Positions 7,384 through 14,398 of a stretch of DNA of 19,971 nucleotides are shown here, piece by piece. How positions within the stretch are numbered: position 1 is the first letter of the stretch; the number at the start of each line of letters is the position of its first letter. The notes under the pieces were generated by a model that had not been told where the DNA came from, ran no database searches, and saw nothing but the letters and a program-made list of their open reading frames with translations. The translations under genes and the position numbers were made by a program. This DNA is from an uncultured Eubacteriaceae bacterium (GTDB lineage Bacteria > Bacillota > Clostridia > Lachnospirales > Lachnospiraceae), in contig CAMEUH010000021.1 in the NCBI GenBank assembly GCA_945938055.1, positions 1 to 19,971 on the forward strand, written 5' to 3'.

Positions 7384-7808
7384 TAGCAATAGGATGTGAT
7401 CATGGTGGTTATGAATTAAAGAAGGAGATTATTCAGTATCTGGAAAGCAAAAACCTTGCATATAAGGATTTTGGATGTGATTCAACTGCATCCGTGGATT
7501 ATCCGGTTTATGGAAAGGCAGTTGCCAAGGCAGTTGCTTCGGGAGAATGTGAAAAGGGAATTCTTATCTGTGGGACAGGAATTGGTATGTCCATTGTTGC
7601 CAACAAGGTTCCGGGAGTAAGATGTGCCCTGTGTTCGGACTGCTTTAGTGCAGAAGCAACAAGAGAGCATAATGATACCAATGTCATGGCGCTGGGAGCA
7701 AGAGTAACAGGACCGGGACTTGCCATCAAGATAGTGGATATCTGGTTAAATACACCATTTTCTGGAGATGAAAGACATATCCGGAGAATTAACATGATAG
7801 AAGAATAA
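7380..7808 (+). CDS. rpiB: Ribose 5-phosphate isomerase B
   Basis: RpiB interconverts ribose 5-phosphate and ribulose 5-phosphate in the non-oxidative pentose phosphate pathway. The 142-residue length is typical of the family. Conserved features include the N-terminal IAIGCDHGGYELK with Asp7-His8, the active-site Cys64 in ILICGTGIGMSI, and SAEATREHNDTNVMALGAR, which contains His97 and Asn98. The RpiB/LacAB family includes galactose 6-phosphate isomerases and other sugar-phosphate isomerases, but the GTGIGMSI loop and the housekeeping context favour RpiB. Its ATG overlaps the tsaC stop by four bases. A dCMP deaminase follows within 25 bases, so the three form a small nucleotide/tRNA operon. 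Confidence 0.94.
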   Translation: MIAIGCDHGGYELKKEIIQYLESKNLAYKDFGCDSTASVDYPVYGKAVAKAVASGECEKGILICGTGIGMSIVANKVPGVRCALCSDCFSAEATREHNDTNVMALGARVTGPGLAIKIVDIWLNTPFSGDERHIRRINMIEE

Positions 7809-7831
7809 ACGGATGGGAAAGGGGAATGAAG

Positions 7832-8317
7832 ATGAGCCAGAAGAGAACAGATTACATTTCCTGGGATGAGTATTTCATGGGCGTTGCAGAACTGTCCGGA
7901 ATGCGCTCAAAGGATCCGAATACACAGGTCGGTGCATGCATTGTAAGCAGTGATAACAAGATTCTTTCCATGGGATATAATGGCCTTCCGACGGGCTGTT
8001 CGGATGATGAATTCCCGTGGTGCCGTGAAGGGGATCCTCTGGAGAATAAATATTTTTATACAACCCATAGTGAATTGAATGCCATTCTGAATTATCGTGG
8101 CGGTTCCCTGGAGGGTGCCAGAATTTATGTGACGTTATTTCCGTGTAATGAATGTGCAAAGGCAATTATTCAGTCCGGAATTAAGAGCATTGTTTACAAA
8201 GAGGATAAATATGCGGATACGCCATCTGTCATGGCGTCAAAGAGAATGTTTCGTGCAGCCGGGGTAGAAATGATTTGTTATCATGCAACGGGAAGAAAAA
8301 TCAGCATGGAGCTATAG
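7832..8317 (+). CDS. Deoxycytidylate (dCMP) deaminase, ComEB-like
   Basis: This zinc hydrolase deaminates dCMP to dUMP, feeding thymidylate synthesis. The 161-residue protein has the ComEB/dCMP deaminase layout. The opening WDEYFMGVAELSGMRSKDPNTQVGA is family-typical. Zinc and catalytic residues are His79 and Glu81 in the HSE motif, and Cys105 and Cys108 in LFPCNECAK. The extra segment GLPTGCSDDEFPW is the family's characteristic insert. An ATG at 7826 is in frame, but the G-rich site at 7818-7824 would nearly touch it, so the ATG at 7832 with seven-base spacing is preferred. Despite the ComEB resemblance no other competence gene is visible here. The gene ends the cluster that starts at 3836. 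Confidence 0.9.
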   Translation: MSQKRTDYISWDEYFMGVAELSGMRSKDPNTQVGACIVSSDNKILSMGYNGLPTGCSDDEFPWCREGDPLENKYFYTTHSELNAILNYRGGSLEGARIYVTLFPCNECAKAIIQSGIKSIVYKEDKYADTPSVMASKRMFRAAGVEMICYHATGRKISMEL

Positions 8318-8342
8318 TTCAGTTTCGCATGATGTAAAAAAT

Positions 8343-8381
8343 AATAGGAGTGTGTTCCTGCAAAAAGGGCACACTCCTATT
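8343..8381 (-). terminator. Terminator of the DUF402 gene, possibly bidirectional
   Basis: AATAGGAGTGTG (8343-8354) pairs perfectly over 12 bases with CACACTCCTATT (8370-8381). Read on the minus strand the stem is followed by ATTTTTTAC, so it mainly terminates the DUF402 gene. The plus side has no T run, but the stem may still slow or end read-through from the dCMP deaminase gene. The DUF402 stop codon lies inside the stem. Confidence 0.75.
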
Positions 8382-8847
8382 CATATTGATTGATAAGACC
8401 GGTATATTTTGAAAAGGAACCGTCATAGATTGTCTGCAGAAGTTCATTTAGCTGGCGGAGGGCAGTTAGGATTTCTTCTGTCTGAATCAGTCCCTTTGCA
8501 TAGGCAGGCTCAAATTCATCCAAATCAACAACACGCATGGTTCCGTCCGATTCAATGATGACATCGGCAAGTAAATCGGTGAAAACATAGGTGTCTGTAT
8601 CCTGGTCATAATCGGTTCGAATGATGTCGCAGTACCAGTACACAAATTGATTCTGTGCATCAAAGAATTTGCTGATTTTCCAGCCTTTATCCATTACGTA
8701 AAGAGAAATTCCCCTGGAAAAGGCGGTTTTGGGATTGATGGTATCCCAGCTGGTAATCATGTACTGCTCCGAGCAAAACAGGATGTTATCCTTATTAAGA
8801 TGGACGCATTCTTCCGGAACCAGCCGTTTTCTAAAAATTTCAGGCAT
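8377..8847 (-). CDS. DUF402 family protein
   Basis: This is a 156-residue cytoplasmic protein matching the DUF402 family. The pattern is an N-terminal RKRLVPEE, an ITSWDTINPKTAFSRGIS segment, then KISKFFDAQNQFVYWYCDIIRTDYD, TYVFTDLLADVIIESDG and VVDLDEFEPAYAKGLI. The WYCDI and TDLLADV blocks with several Asp residues resemble the metal-binding site of Ntdp-type nucleoside di/triphosphatases in the same fold, so phosphatase activity is possible but not shown. AAGGAG precedes the ATG at 8847 by about eight bases, and a TGGAAA-17-TATAAT promoter lies upstream. It is a single gene running against its neighbours, between the dCMP deaminase and the ATP synthase operon. Confidence 0.85.
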   Translation of the reverse strand: MPEIFRKRLVPEECVHLNKDNILFCSEQYMITSWDTINPKTAFSRGISLYVMDKGWKISKFFDAQNQFVYWYCDIIRTDYDQDTDTYVFTDLLADVIIESDGTMRVVDLDEFEPAYAKGLIQTEEILTALRQLNELLQTIYDGSFSKYTGLINQYE

Positions 8848-8874
8848 ACATACGTCTCCTTTTTATTTTTAAGA

Positions 8875-8903
8875 ATTATATCAGAAAAAATTAGATTTTT
8901 CCA
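8875..8903 (-). promoter_or_regulatory. Promoter of the DUF402 gene
   Basis: On the minus strand TGGAAA (8903-8898) and a perfect TATAAT (8880-8875) are 17 bases apart, 27 bases upstream of the start codon at 8847. The -35 is a four-of-six match. Confidence 0.6.
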
Positions 8904-8965
8904 CATATAATTTAAGAAAAGGGAAAGAATCATAAAAAATAAAAAATTTATTAAATGTTATTAAT

Positions 8966-8998
8966 TTGACAATTATTCATAGACTTCTTTGTTAAAAT
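8966..8998 (+). promoter_or_regulatory. Candidate promoter of the ATP synthase operon
   Basis: A perfect TTGACA lies at 8966-8971. The best -10 downstream, TAAAAT (8993-8998), is 21 bases away, longer than ideal, and no well-spaced TATAAT is present. The region is very AT-rich. A promoter in this interval is expected because the DUF402 gene upstream points the other way, but its exact -10 is uncertain. Confidence 0.4.
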
Positions 8999-9036
8999 GT
9001 TATAAAATATTATCTATATCAGGGTAAAATAATAGG

Positions 9037-9366
9037 ATGAACATGAAGAAAAAAAGTAATTTCCTACGTAATTTTGCATTAATATCACAATTGAGCATTA
9101 ACATCATGGTACCGGTATTCTTGTGCCTGCTGTTTGGAATGTGGCTGGATTCCCTGTTTCAGACGTCTTTTCTGGCAGTACTGTTTCTGATTCTGGGGGT
9201 ACTGGGTGGCGGAAAAAGTGCATATTCCATTGCCATGAATTCGTTAAGGATGGAGAAGAAGGAAGAAGAAACACCCGAAGAGATTGTTGCCAGATATCAT
9301 CGAGAACATGATAAGGGAGTATGTGATGACAGAGTTTCTCAAAAAAATAAATCCGGTTCTGATTGA
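9037..9366 (+). CDS. atpZ: AtpZ/AtpI-like small membrane protein
   Basis: This 109-residue protein has two membrane segments (about 13-37 and 42-64) and a charged C-terminal tail. The core (FLRNFALISQLSINIMVPV, then LFGMWLDSLF and LGVLGGGKSAYSI) fits the AtpZ/AtpI family found at the head of F1Fo operons. Members are reported to aid Mg2+/Ca2+ supply or assembly of the ATP synthase. The start could be ATG 9037 or ATG 9043; a weak AGGA at 9034-9037 would serve the second. It is first in the operon and overlaps the next gene by 41 bases. In Na+-ATPase operons the proteins in this position support c-ring assembly, which would fit here. Confidence 0.8.
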   Translation: MNMKKKSNFLRNFALISQLSINIMVPVFLCLLFGMWLDSLFQTSFLAVLFLILGVLGGGKSAYSIAMNSLRMEKKEEETPEEIVARYHREHDKGVCDDRVSQKNKSGSD

Positions 9367-9742
9367 TTTAATAACCGGATGCCTGTTATATGGAATAGTG
9401 GGTGTTGCCCTGATAATCCTTGTAGTACCTCATTTTTATGAAGGAGGTATTGGAAAACTGGTGCTGGGACTGGTTATTGGCGTGATTCTGATGATGGTTC
9501 TTGCCGTTCACATGAGTATTGCAGTAGAGCATTCCCTGATGCTCGGAGAGGATGGAGCCACAAAGCATAATCTTAAGATGTTTTCAGTACGCATCCTGCT
9601 GGTTCTTGCAGTATTTGGAATGGTTTATTTTACCGGAATCGGAAATCCTGTTACCCTGGTTGTGGGGATGTTATCTTTGAAAGTAGCGGCATATCTACAG
9701 CCGTTTACTCATAAATTTATAGTTTCAAAAATAATTAAATAA
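9326..9742 (+). CDS. atpI: ATP synthase subunit I-like protein
   Basis: This 138-residue protein has four predicted membrane segments (about 10-35, 42-62, 84-103 and 106-124), the usual plan of AtpI, the c-ring assembly factor encoded first in many atp operons. Sequence conservation in this family is low, so the call rests on topology, length and position. Upstream in-frame codons extend to 9284, but AGGGAG at 9314-9319 with six-base spacing supports ATG 9326. The start lies inside the preceding gene. The atpB gene begins 14 bases after the stop. Confidence 0.75.
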   Translation: MTEFLKKINPVLIDLITGCLLYGIVGVALIILVVPHFYEGGIGKLVLGLVIGVILMMVLAVHMSIAVEHSLMLGEDGATKHNLKMFSVRILLVLAVFGMVYFTGIGNPVTLVVGMLSLKVAAYLQPFTHKFIVSKIIK

Positions 9743-9756
9743 AGGAAGGTGAGAAT

Positions 9757-10494
9757 GTGGGAAGCGGAATAATATCTTCCTTTCAGAACCTGCCGGTTGC
9801 CATGGAAGCGGACTTCATGATTCAGTATCTTCAGGAGATTAAGATTAATGGAGTTTCGGTATACATTACAACCACACATGTGGCACTGCTGATTGTTTCA
9901 TTATTTATCATTATTCTGGCAGTCATAGCCAACCGTGTGATCGCAAAGGCAGATCCGGATGCCACGCCTGGTACGTTTCAGAACATTGTGGACCTTGTTG
10001 TGGAAATGCTGGGGAATATGGTTGATGGTCTGATGGGAACGAATGCAAAGCGCTTTGTGAATTACATTTCATCAATATTTATTTTTATATTGATAAGTAA
10101 TATCTCCGGTCTGTTTGGTTTAAGACCGCCGACTGCCGATTATGGTGTTACACTGCCGCTTGCATTATTTACATTTTGTATTATTCATTATTGTGGCATT
10201 AAGAAGAACAAGACAAAGCATTTTACGAACTTGTTTCAGCCGGTGGCACTGCTTTTCCCGATTAATGTCATTAGTGAAGTCGCGACGCCGTTATCTTTAT
10301 CCGTGCGTCTCTTCGGTAACATCATGTCAGGTACCGTGCTCATGGGACTGGTATATGGAATGTTCCCGATTTTTGCAAAGCTGGGAATTCCGGCAGTAAT
10401 GCACATATATTTTGACATCTTTTCCGGATGTATTCAGGCATATGTATTCTGTATGCTGACGATGGTATATGTGAATGATAAGATTGCAGATTAA
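9757..10494 (+). CDS. atpB: ATP synthase Fo subunit a
   Basis: Subunit a forms the ion half-channels next to the c ring. The 245-residue protein is multi-spanning and contains the family signature LSLSVRLFGNIMSGTVLMGL with the essential Arg at residue 184. Other family blocks are NRVIAKADPDATPGTFQNIVD and VNYISSIFIFILISNISGLFG. The start is GTG at 9757, preceded by AAAGGAAGG with about seven-base spacing; an overlapping ATG at 9755 is in another frame and stops after five codons. It is followed 36 bases later by atpE. The coupling ion is judged from the c subunit. Confidence 0.95.
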   Translation: MGSGIISSFQNLPVAMEADFMIQYLQEIKINGVSVYITTTHVALLIVSLFIIILAVIANRVIAKADPDATPGTFQNIVDLVVEMLGNMVDGLMGTNAKRFVNYISSIFIFILISNISGLFGLRPPTADYGVTLPLALFTFCIIHYCGIKKNKTKHFTNLFQPVALLFPINVISEVATPLSLSVRLFGNIMSGTVLMGLVYGMFPIFAKLGIPAVMHIYFDIFSGCIQAYVFCMLTMVYVNDKIAD

Positions 10495-10530
10495 TAAAAC
10501 ATTATTTTTAAATTACAGGAGGATTTTTCA

Positions 10531-10788
10531 ATGGAAAATATTAGTGGACAGGATTTTATTTATGGTATGTCAGCAGTAGGTGCAGGTCTTGCGTTAATCG
10601 CAGGTGTAGGTCCTGGTATTGGTCAGGGTATCGCAGCAGGTCATGCGGCAGCAGCAGTAGGCCGTAATCCGGGTGCTAAGTCCGATATTACTTCTACCAT
10701 GCTTTTAGGACAGGCAGTTGCAGAAACAACAGGTCTTTACGGATTCGTTGTTGCCATTATTTTAATGTTCGTTAAGCCATTTAAGTAA
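10531..10788 (+). CDS. atpE: ATP synthase Fo subunit c, predicted Na+-binding
   Basis: This 85-residue protein has two membrane helices joined by the polar loop GRNPGAK and forms the rotor ring. The ion-binding Glu is residue 65. The helix 1 motif GPGIGQG gives Pro28 and Gln32, and helix 2 reads QAVAETTGLYG. Gln32, Val63, Glu65, Thr66, Thr67 and Tyr70 match by direct position count the Na+ site of the Ilyobacter tartaricus c ring (Q32, V63, E65, S66, T67, Y70), with Thr in place of Ser66. Sodium coupling is therefore predicted. AGGAGG at 10518-10523 is a strong site, as expected for a subunit made in multiple copies. A hairpin follows the gene. Confidence 0.97.
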   Translation: MENISGQDFIYGMSAVGAGLALIAGVGPGIGQGIAAGHAAAAVGRNPGAKSDITSTMLLGQAVAETTGLYGFVVAIILMFVKPFK

Positions 10789-10789
10789 G

Positions 10790-10832
10790 CTTTCCGTGAC
10801 TTTGACAAAACTTACGTGAAATAAGCGGAAAG
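10790..10832 (+). promoter_or_regulatory. Intercistronic hairpin between atpE and atpF touching the atpF ribosome site
   Basis: CTTTCCG (10790-10796) and CGGAAAG (10826-10832) form a seven-base stem around a 29-base loop. The 3' arm overlaps the first two bases of the AGGAGG (10831-10836) that serves atpF. No T run follows, so it is not a terminator. It could stabilise atpE mRNA and lower atpF translation, in line with the many c copies needed per two b copies. Confidence 0.45.
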
Positions 10833-10843
10833 GAGGCAGAAAA

Positions 10844-11401
10844 TTGATACCATTATCTAATGTATTGCTGTCCACGGCAGCGGATGGAAGACTGTTCGGG
10901 CTTGACCCACAGCTCCTTTTTGATACGTGTGTTACGGCAATTAACATTTTCATCCTGTTTGTACTGTTGTCCTATCTGTTGTTTGATCCGGCAAGGGCAA
11001 TGCTGAAAAAGCGTACTGAACGAATCACCAATGACAGGGAAACAGCAAAAAAGGCAATGGAAGATGCTCTTGCAGCAAAGGAAGAGTATGAAGCCAAGTT
11101 AAGGGATGTTAATAAAGAGGCAGAGGGAATTCTTTCGGAAGCAAGAAAGAAGGCATTAAAGAAAGAAGACCAGATTATTGCAGAAGCAAAAGAAGAAGCT
11201 GCCAGAATTATTCAAAGAGCCAATAATGAAGTGGCACTGGAGAAGAAGAGAGCCGTGGATGATGTAAAGAAAGAAATGATTCAGATTGCATCCATCATGG
11301 CAGGCAAGGTTGTGGCAGCCAATATTGATACAACCATCAGTGATGCTCTTGTGGAAGAGACTTTAAATGAAATAGGTGATCATACATGGCAAAGCAGGTA
11401 A
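10844..11401 (+). CDS. atpF: ATP synthase Fo subunit b
   Basis: Subunit b is the peripheral stalk that holds the F1 head against rotation. The 185-residue protein has a short N-terminal stretch ending in GLDPQLLFDT, one membrane helix (about 28-48), FDPARAMLKKR, and a long charged helix rich in Lys, Glu and Ala that would form the coiled stalk. The start is TTG at 10844, with AGGAGG at 10831-10836 seven bases upstream; there is no nearby in-frame ATG. The C-terminus overlaps the start of atpH by 16 bases. Confidence 0.94.
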   Translation: MIPLSNVLLSTAADGRLFGLDPQLLFDTCVTAINIFILFVLLSYLLFDPARAMLKKRTERITNDRETAKKAMEDALAAKEEYEAKLRDVNKEAEGILSEARKKALKKEDQIIAEAKEEAARIIQRANNEVALEKKRAVDDVKKEMIQIASIMAGKVVAANIDTTISDALVEETLNEIGDHTWQSR

Positions 11402-11934
11402 AAGCAGTTTATGGTGATGCATTATTTGAACTTGCCGTGGAAGAGAATAAGACCGATGTGCTGTATGATGAGGCGCAGGCAGTTCTTGTTTCCTTTAAGG
11501 AGAACCAGGAGTTAATCAAATTTTTGAATCACCCTAAGATTGAGACGGTAAAAAAGCAAGAGGTCATGGAAGAAATTTTTGGAAAGTTTGTTTCCAAAGA
11601 CATGACGGGCTTTCTTACATTGATTGTGAATAAGGGCAGACATAATGATATTCCGGCAATTCTTTCTTATTTTATCGATAAGGTGAAGGAATACAGGCAT
11701 ATTGGGGTGGCGTTTGTCACGTCTGCGAGGGAATTAAGCGGCCAGCAGAAGGCTGCCATTGAAAAGAAACTGCTGGAAACGACAGATTACCAATCCTTTG
11801 AGATGAATTATAAGGTTGATGAAAGTCTTATTGGCGGATTAATCATCCGAATCGGGGACAGGGTAATTGACAGCAGTATTAAGACGAAGTTAAGCGAGCT
11901 TTCAGGTGATTTGCTTAAGATTCAGTTAAACTAA
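11386..11934 (+). CDS. atpH: ATP synthase F1 subunit delta
   Basis: Subunit delta links the peripheral stalk b to the top of the F1 head. The 182-residue length is usual. The N-terminal helical domain starts VYGDALFELAVEENK and has NHPKIETVKKQEVMEEIF; the C-terminal part has YKVDESLIGGLIIRIGDRVIDSSI, the most conserved segment of the family. Its ATG lies inside the end of atpF, with AGGTG upstream, so translation is likely coupled. atpA follows after 23 bases. Confidence 0.94.
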   Translation: MAKQVKAVYGDALFELAVEENKTDVLYDEAQAVLVSFKENQELIKFLNHPKIETVKKQEVMEEIFGKFVSKDMTGFLTLIVNKGRHNDIPAILSYFIDKVKEYRHIGVAFVTSARELSGQQKAAIEKKLLETTDYQSFEMNYKVDESLIGGLIIRIGDRVIDSSIKTKLSELSGDLLKIQLN

Positions 11935-11957
11935 TAGAAGGAAGGTGCATTCGCTCC

Positions 11958-13460
11958 ATGAATTTAAGACCAGAGGAGATTAGCTCCGTAATAAAAGAGC
12001 AGATTAAGAAATATTCCGGCGAGCTGTTAGTGTCGGATGTTGGAACGGTCATTCAGGTAGCTGATGGTATTGCACGTATTCATGGTCTGGAAAATGCCAT
12101 GCAGGGAGAACTTTTAGCATTCCCGGGTGATGTATTCGGCATGGTTCTTAATCTGGAAGAGGATAATGTTGGTGCGGTTCTTTTGGGTGACGCCAAGAGC
12201 GTGAACGAAGGGGATACCGTGAAGACAACAGGCCGTGTAGTTGAAGTACCGGTAGGCGATGCAATGATTGGAAGGGTTGTAAATGCCCTGGGACAGCCAA
12301 TAGATGGAAAGGGACCGATTCATACGGACAAGTTCCGTCAGATCGAAAGAGTAGCATCTGGCGTTATTACAAGAAAATCCGTTGATACTCCGCTTCAGAC
12401 CGGTATTAAGGCGATTGATGCCATGGTGCCGATTGGAAGGGGACAGAGAGAGCTGATTATCGGCGACCGTCAGACTGGTAAGACGGCAATTGCCATTGAT
12501 ACGATTATTAACCAGAAGGGTCAGAATGTAAAATGTATTTATGTTGCCATTGGTCAGAAGGCATCCACGGTTGCATCCATTGTAAAGACATTAGAAGAAC
12601 ATGGTGCAATGGATTATACCACCATTGTTGCGGCAACGGCAAGTGAACTGGCTCCGTTACAGTATATTGCTCCATATGCAGGATGTGCAATTGGTGAGGA
12701 ATGGATGGAAGCAGGACAGGATGTTCTGGTAGTTTATGATGATTTAAGTAAGCATGCGGCGGCATACCGAACGCTGTCTCTTCTGCTTAAGAGACCACCT
12801 GGACGTGAAGCGTATCCTGGTGATGTATTCTATCTGCATTCCAGACTGCTTGAAAGAGCCGCCAGAATGTCAGATGAGTACGGTGGAGGTTCCTTAACGG
12901 CACTTCCGATTATTGAAACACAGGCAGGTGACGTATCGGCATATATTCCGACCAATGTTATTTCCATTACGGATGGTCAGATTTATCTGGAAACCGAGAT
13001 GTTTAACTCTGGTTTCCGTCCTGCAGTAAATGCCGGTCTTTCTGTATCACGTGTTGGTGGTGCAGCACAGATTAAGGCAATGAAGAAATTTGCCGCGCCG
13101 ATTCGTGTGGAACTGGCTCAGTATCGTGAACTTGCAGCATTCTCACAGTTTGGCTCCGAACTTGATGCGGATACGAAGGAAAGACTTGCTCAGGGTGAAC
13201 GTATTAAGGAAATGCTTAAGCAGCCACAGTATAAGCCGATGCCGGTTGAATATCAGGTAATTATTATTTATGCTGCAACCAAGAAGTATCTGTTGGATAT
13301 AGAAGTATCAAGGGTTCTGGAATTCGAAAAAGGATTATTCGAGTTTATTGACACGAAGTATCCGGAAATTCCGGAAAGTATTAAGACCAACAAGGTGCTG
13401 AATGAAGAAACAGAGCAGTTACTGATAAAAGCCATTGAAGAGTTTAAGGCAGAATTTTAA
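11958..13460 (+). CDS. atpA: ATP synthase F1 subunit alpha
   Basis: Alpha is the non-catalytic nucleotide-binding subunit of the F1 hexamer. The 500-residue protein opens with MNLRPEEISSVIKEQIKKY. It has the N-terminal beta-barrel region, the Walker A loop GDRQTGKT at residues 169-176, the VLVVYDDLSKHA Walker B region, and LLLKRPPGREAYPGDVFYLHSRLLERAA, which is diagnostic for alpha. The Arg-finger region SVSRVGGAAQ is present. The full length shows no break. The spacing from AAGGAAGG to ATG is about 12 bases, slightly long. Confidence 0.98.
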   Translation: MNLRPEEISSVIKEQIKKYSGELLVSDVGTVIQVADGIARIHGLENAMQGELLAFPGDVFGMVLNLEEDNVGAVLLGDAKSVNEGDTVKTTGRVVEVPVGDAMIGRVVNALGQPIDGKGPIHTDKFRQIERVASGVITRKSVDTPLQTGIKAIDAMVPIGRGQRELIIGDRQTGKTAIAIDTIINQKGQNVKCIYVAIGQKASTVASIVKTLEEHGAMDYTTIVAATASELAPLQYIAPYAGCAIGEEWMEAGQDVLVVYDDLSKHAAAYRTLSLLLKRPPGREAYPGDVFYLHSRLLERAARMSDEYGGGSLTALPIIETQAGDVSAYIPTNVISITDGQIYLETEMFNSGFRPAVNAGLSVSRVGGAAQIKAMKKFAAPIRVELAQYRELAAFSQFGSELDADTKERLAQGERIKEMLKQPQYKPMPVEYQVIIIYAATKKYLLDIEVSRVLEFEKGLFEFIDTKYPEIPESIKTNKVLNEETEQLLIKAIEEFKAEF

Positions 13461-13484
13461 GAAAGAGCAAAAGGGTGATCGCAT

Positions 13485-14348
13485 ATGGCCTCAATGAGAG
13501 ACATAAAAAGGCGTAAGGAAAGTATACAGAGTACGGAACAGATTACGAAAGCCATGAAGCTCGTTTCTACCGTTAAGCTGCAGAAAGCAAGAACCAGAGC
13601 AGAACATTCCAAACCGTTCTTTGACATGATGTATGAGACGGTTAGTAATATGCTTGCAAAGTCTGGTAACATCAATCATCACTTTCTTAAGGCGGGAGAT
13701 TCCCCGAAAAAGGCAGTCATCGTTATTACAGCGAACAGAGGCCTTGCCGGTGGTTACAACATGAACGTTGCCAAGCTTGTGACAAAAGGAGAGCTTAAGC
13801 GGGAAGATGTTGTGATTTATAATATCGGACGCAAGGGAAAGGAAATTTTTAAGCGGAACGGTTATGAGATTGCGGCAGACTATTCTGACGTGATTGAGAA
13901 TCCGTTGTACTCCGATGCCATGCATATTGGTGAGGAAGTGCTTAAGGCATTTACCAATAATGAGATAGGTGAGATTTATCTTGCCTATACGGGTTTTAAG
14001 AATACGGTAGTGCATGTTCCGACTCTGATAAAGCTTTTACCTGTTGAACAGAATCATACAAAGCAGAATGAGAAGGAAAGTGTGGATAATGTTCCGATGA
14101 ATTATGAGCCGGAGGAAGATGAAGCACTGGACATCATTATTCCGAAGTATATCAACAGCCTGATTTACGGAGCACTGGTAGAATCGGTTGCCAGTGAAAA
14201 CGGGGCAAGAATGCAGGCAATGGATAATGCAACAAGCAATGCGGATGACATGATTGCAGATTTGTCGCTTAAGTATAACAGAGCTCGACAGGGTTCCATT
14301 ACGCAGGAATTAACAGAAATTATAGCGGGTGCATCAGCCATCAGCTAA
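13485..14348 (+). CDS. atpG: ATP synthase F1 subunit gamma
   Basis: Gamma is the central rotor shaft. The 287-residue protein has the two terminal helices that form the coiled coil. The N-terminal one begins MASMRDIKRRKESIQSTEQI and contains ITKAMKLVSTVKLQKAR. The C-terminal one has ENGARMQAMDNATSNADDMI and ends RQGSITQELTEIIAGASAI. The central domain contains ITANRGLAGGYN. A polar stretch around residues 190-215 (EQNHTKQNEKE) is a likely variable loop. AAGGGTGAT lies just before the ATG. The stop TAA shares its last A with an ATG that opens the frame upstream of the true atpD start. Confidence 0.97.
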   Translation: MASMRDIKRRKESIQSTEQITKAMKLVSTVKLQKARTRAEHSKPFFDMMYETVSNMLAKSGNINHHFLKAGDSPKKAVIVITANRGLAGGYNMNVAKLVTKGELKREDVVIYNIGRKGKEIFKRNGYEIAADYSDVIENPLYSDAMHIGEEVLKAFTNNEIGEIYLAYTGFKNTVVHVPTLIKLLPVEQNHTKQNEKESVDNVPMNYEPEEDEALDIIIPKYINSLIYGALVESVASENGARMQAMDNATSNADDMIADLSLKYNRARQGSITQELTEIIAGASAIS

Positions 14349-14398
14349 TGAGTCAGAGTTTTACAAGAATTTTGATAATAGAGAAAAGGAGTGAAAAA

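Noticed and set aside
13491..14015. A 174-codon minus-strand frame opposite atpG
   Set aside because: It is long but antisense to a confidently assigned gene, without a ribosome site or recognisable domains.
14348..14398. Upstream ATG start for atpD overlapping the atpG stop
   Set aside because: It lacks a suitable ribosome site and would add 17 residues not found in beta subunits; ATG 14399 has AAAAGGAG at ideal spacing and the family N-terminus.
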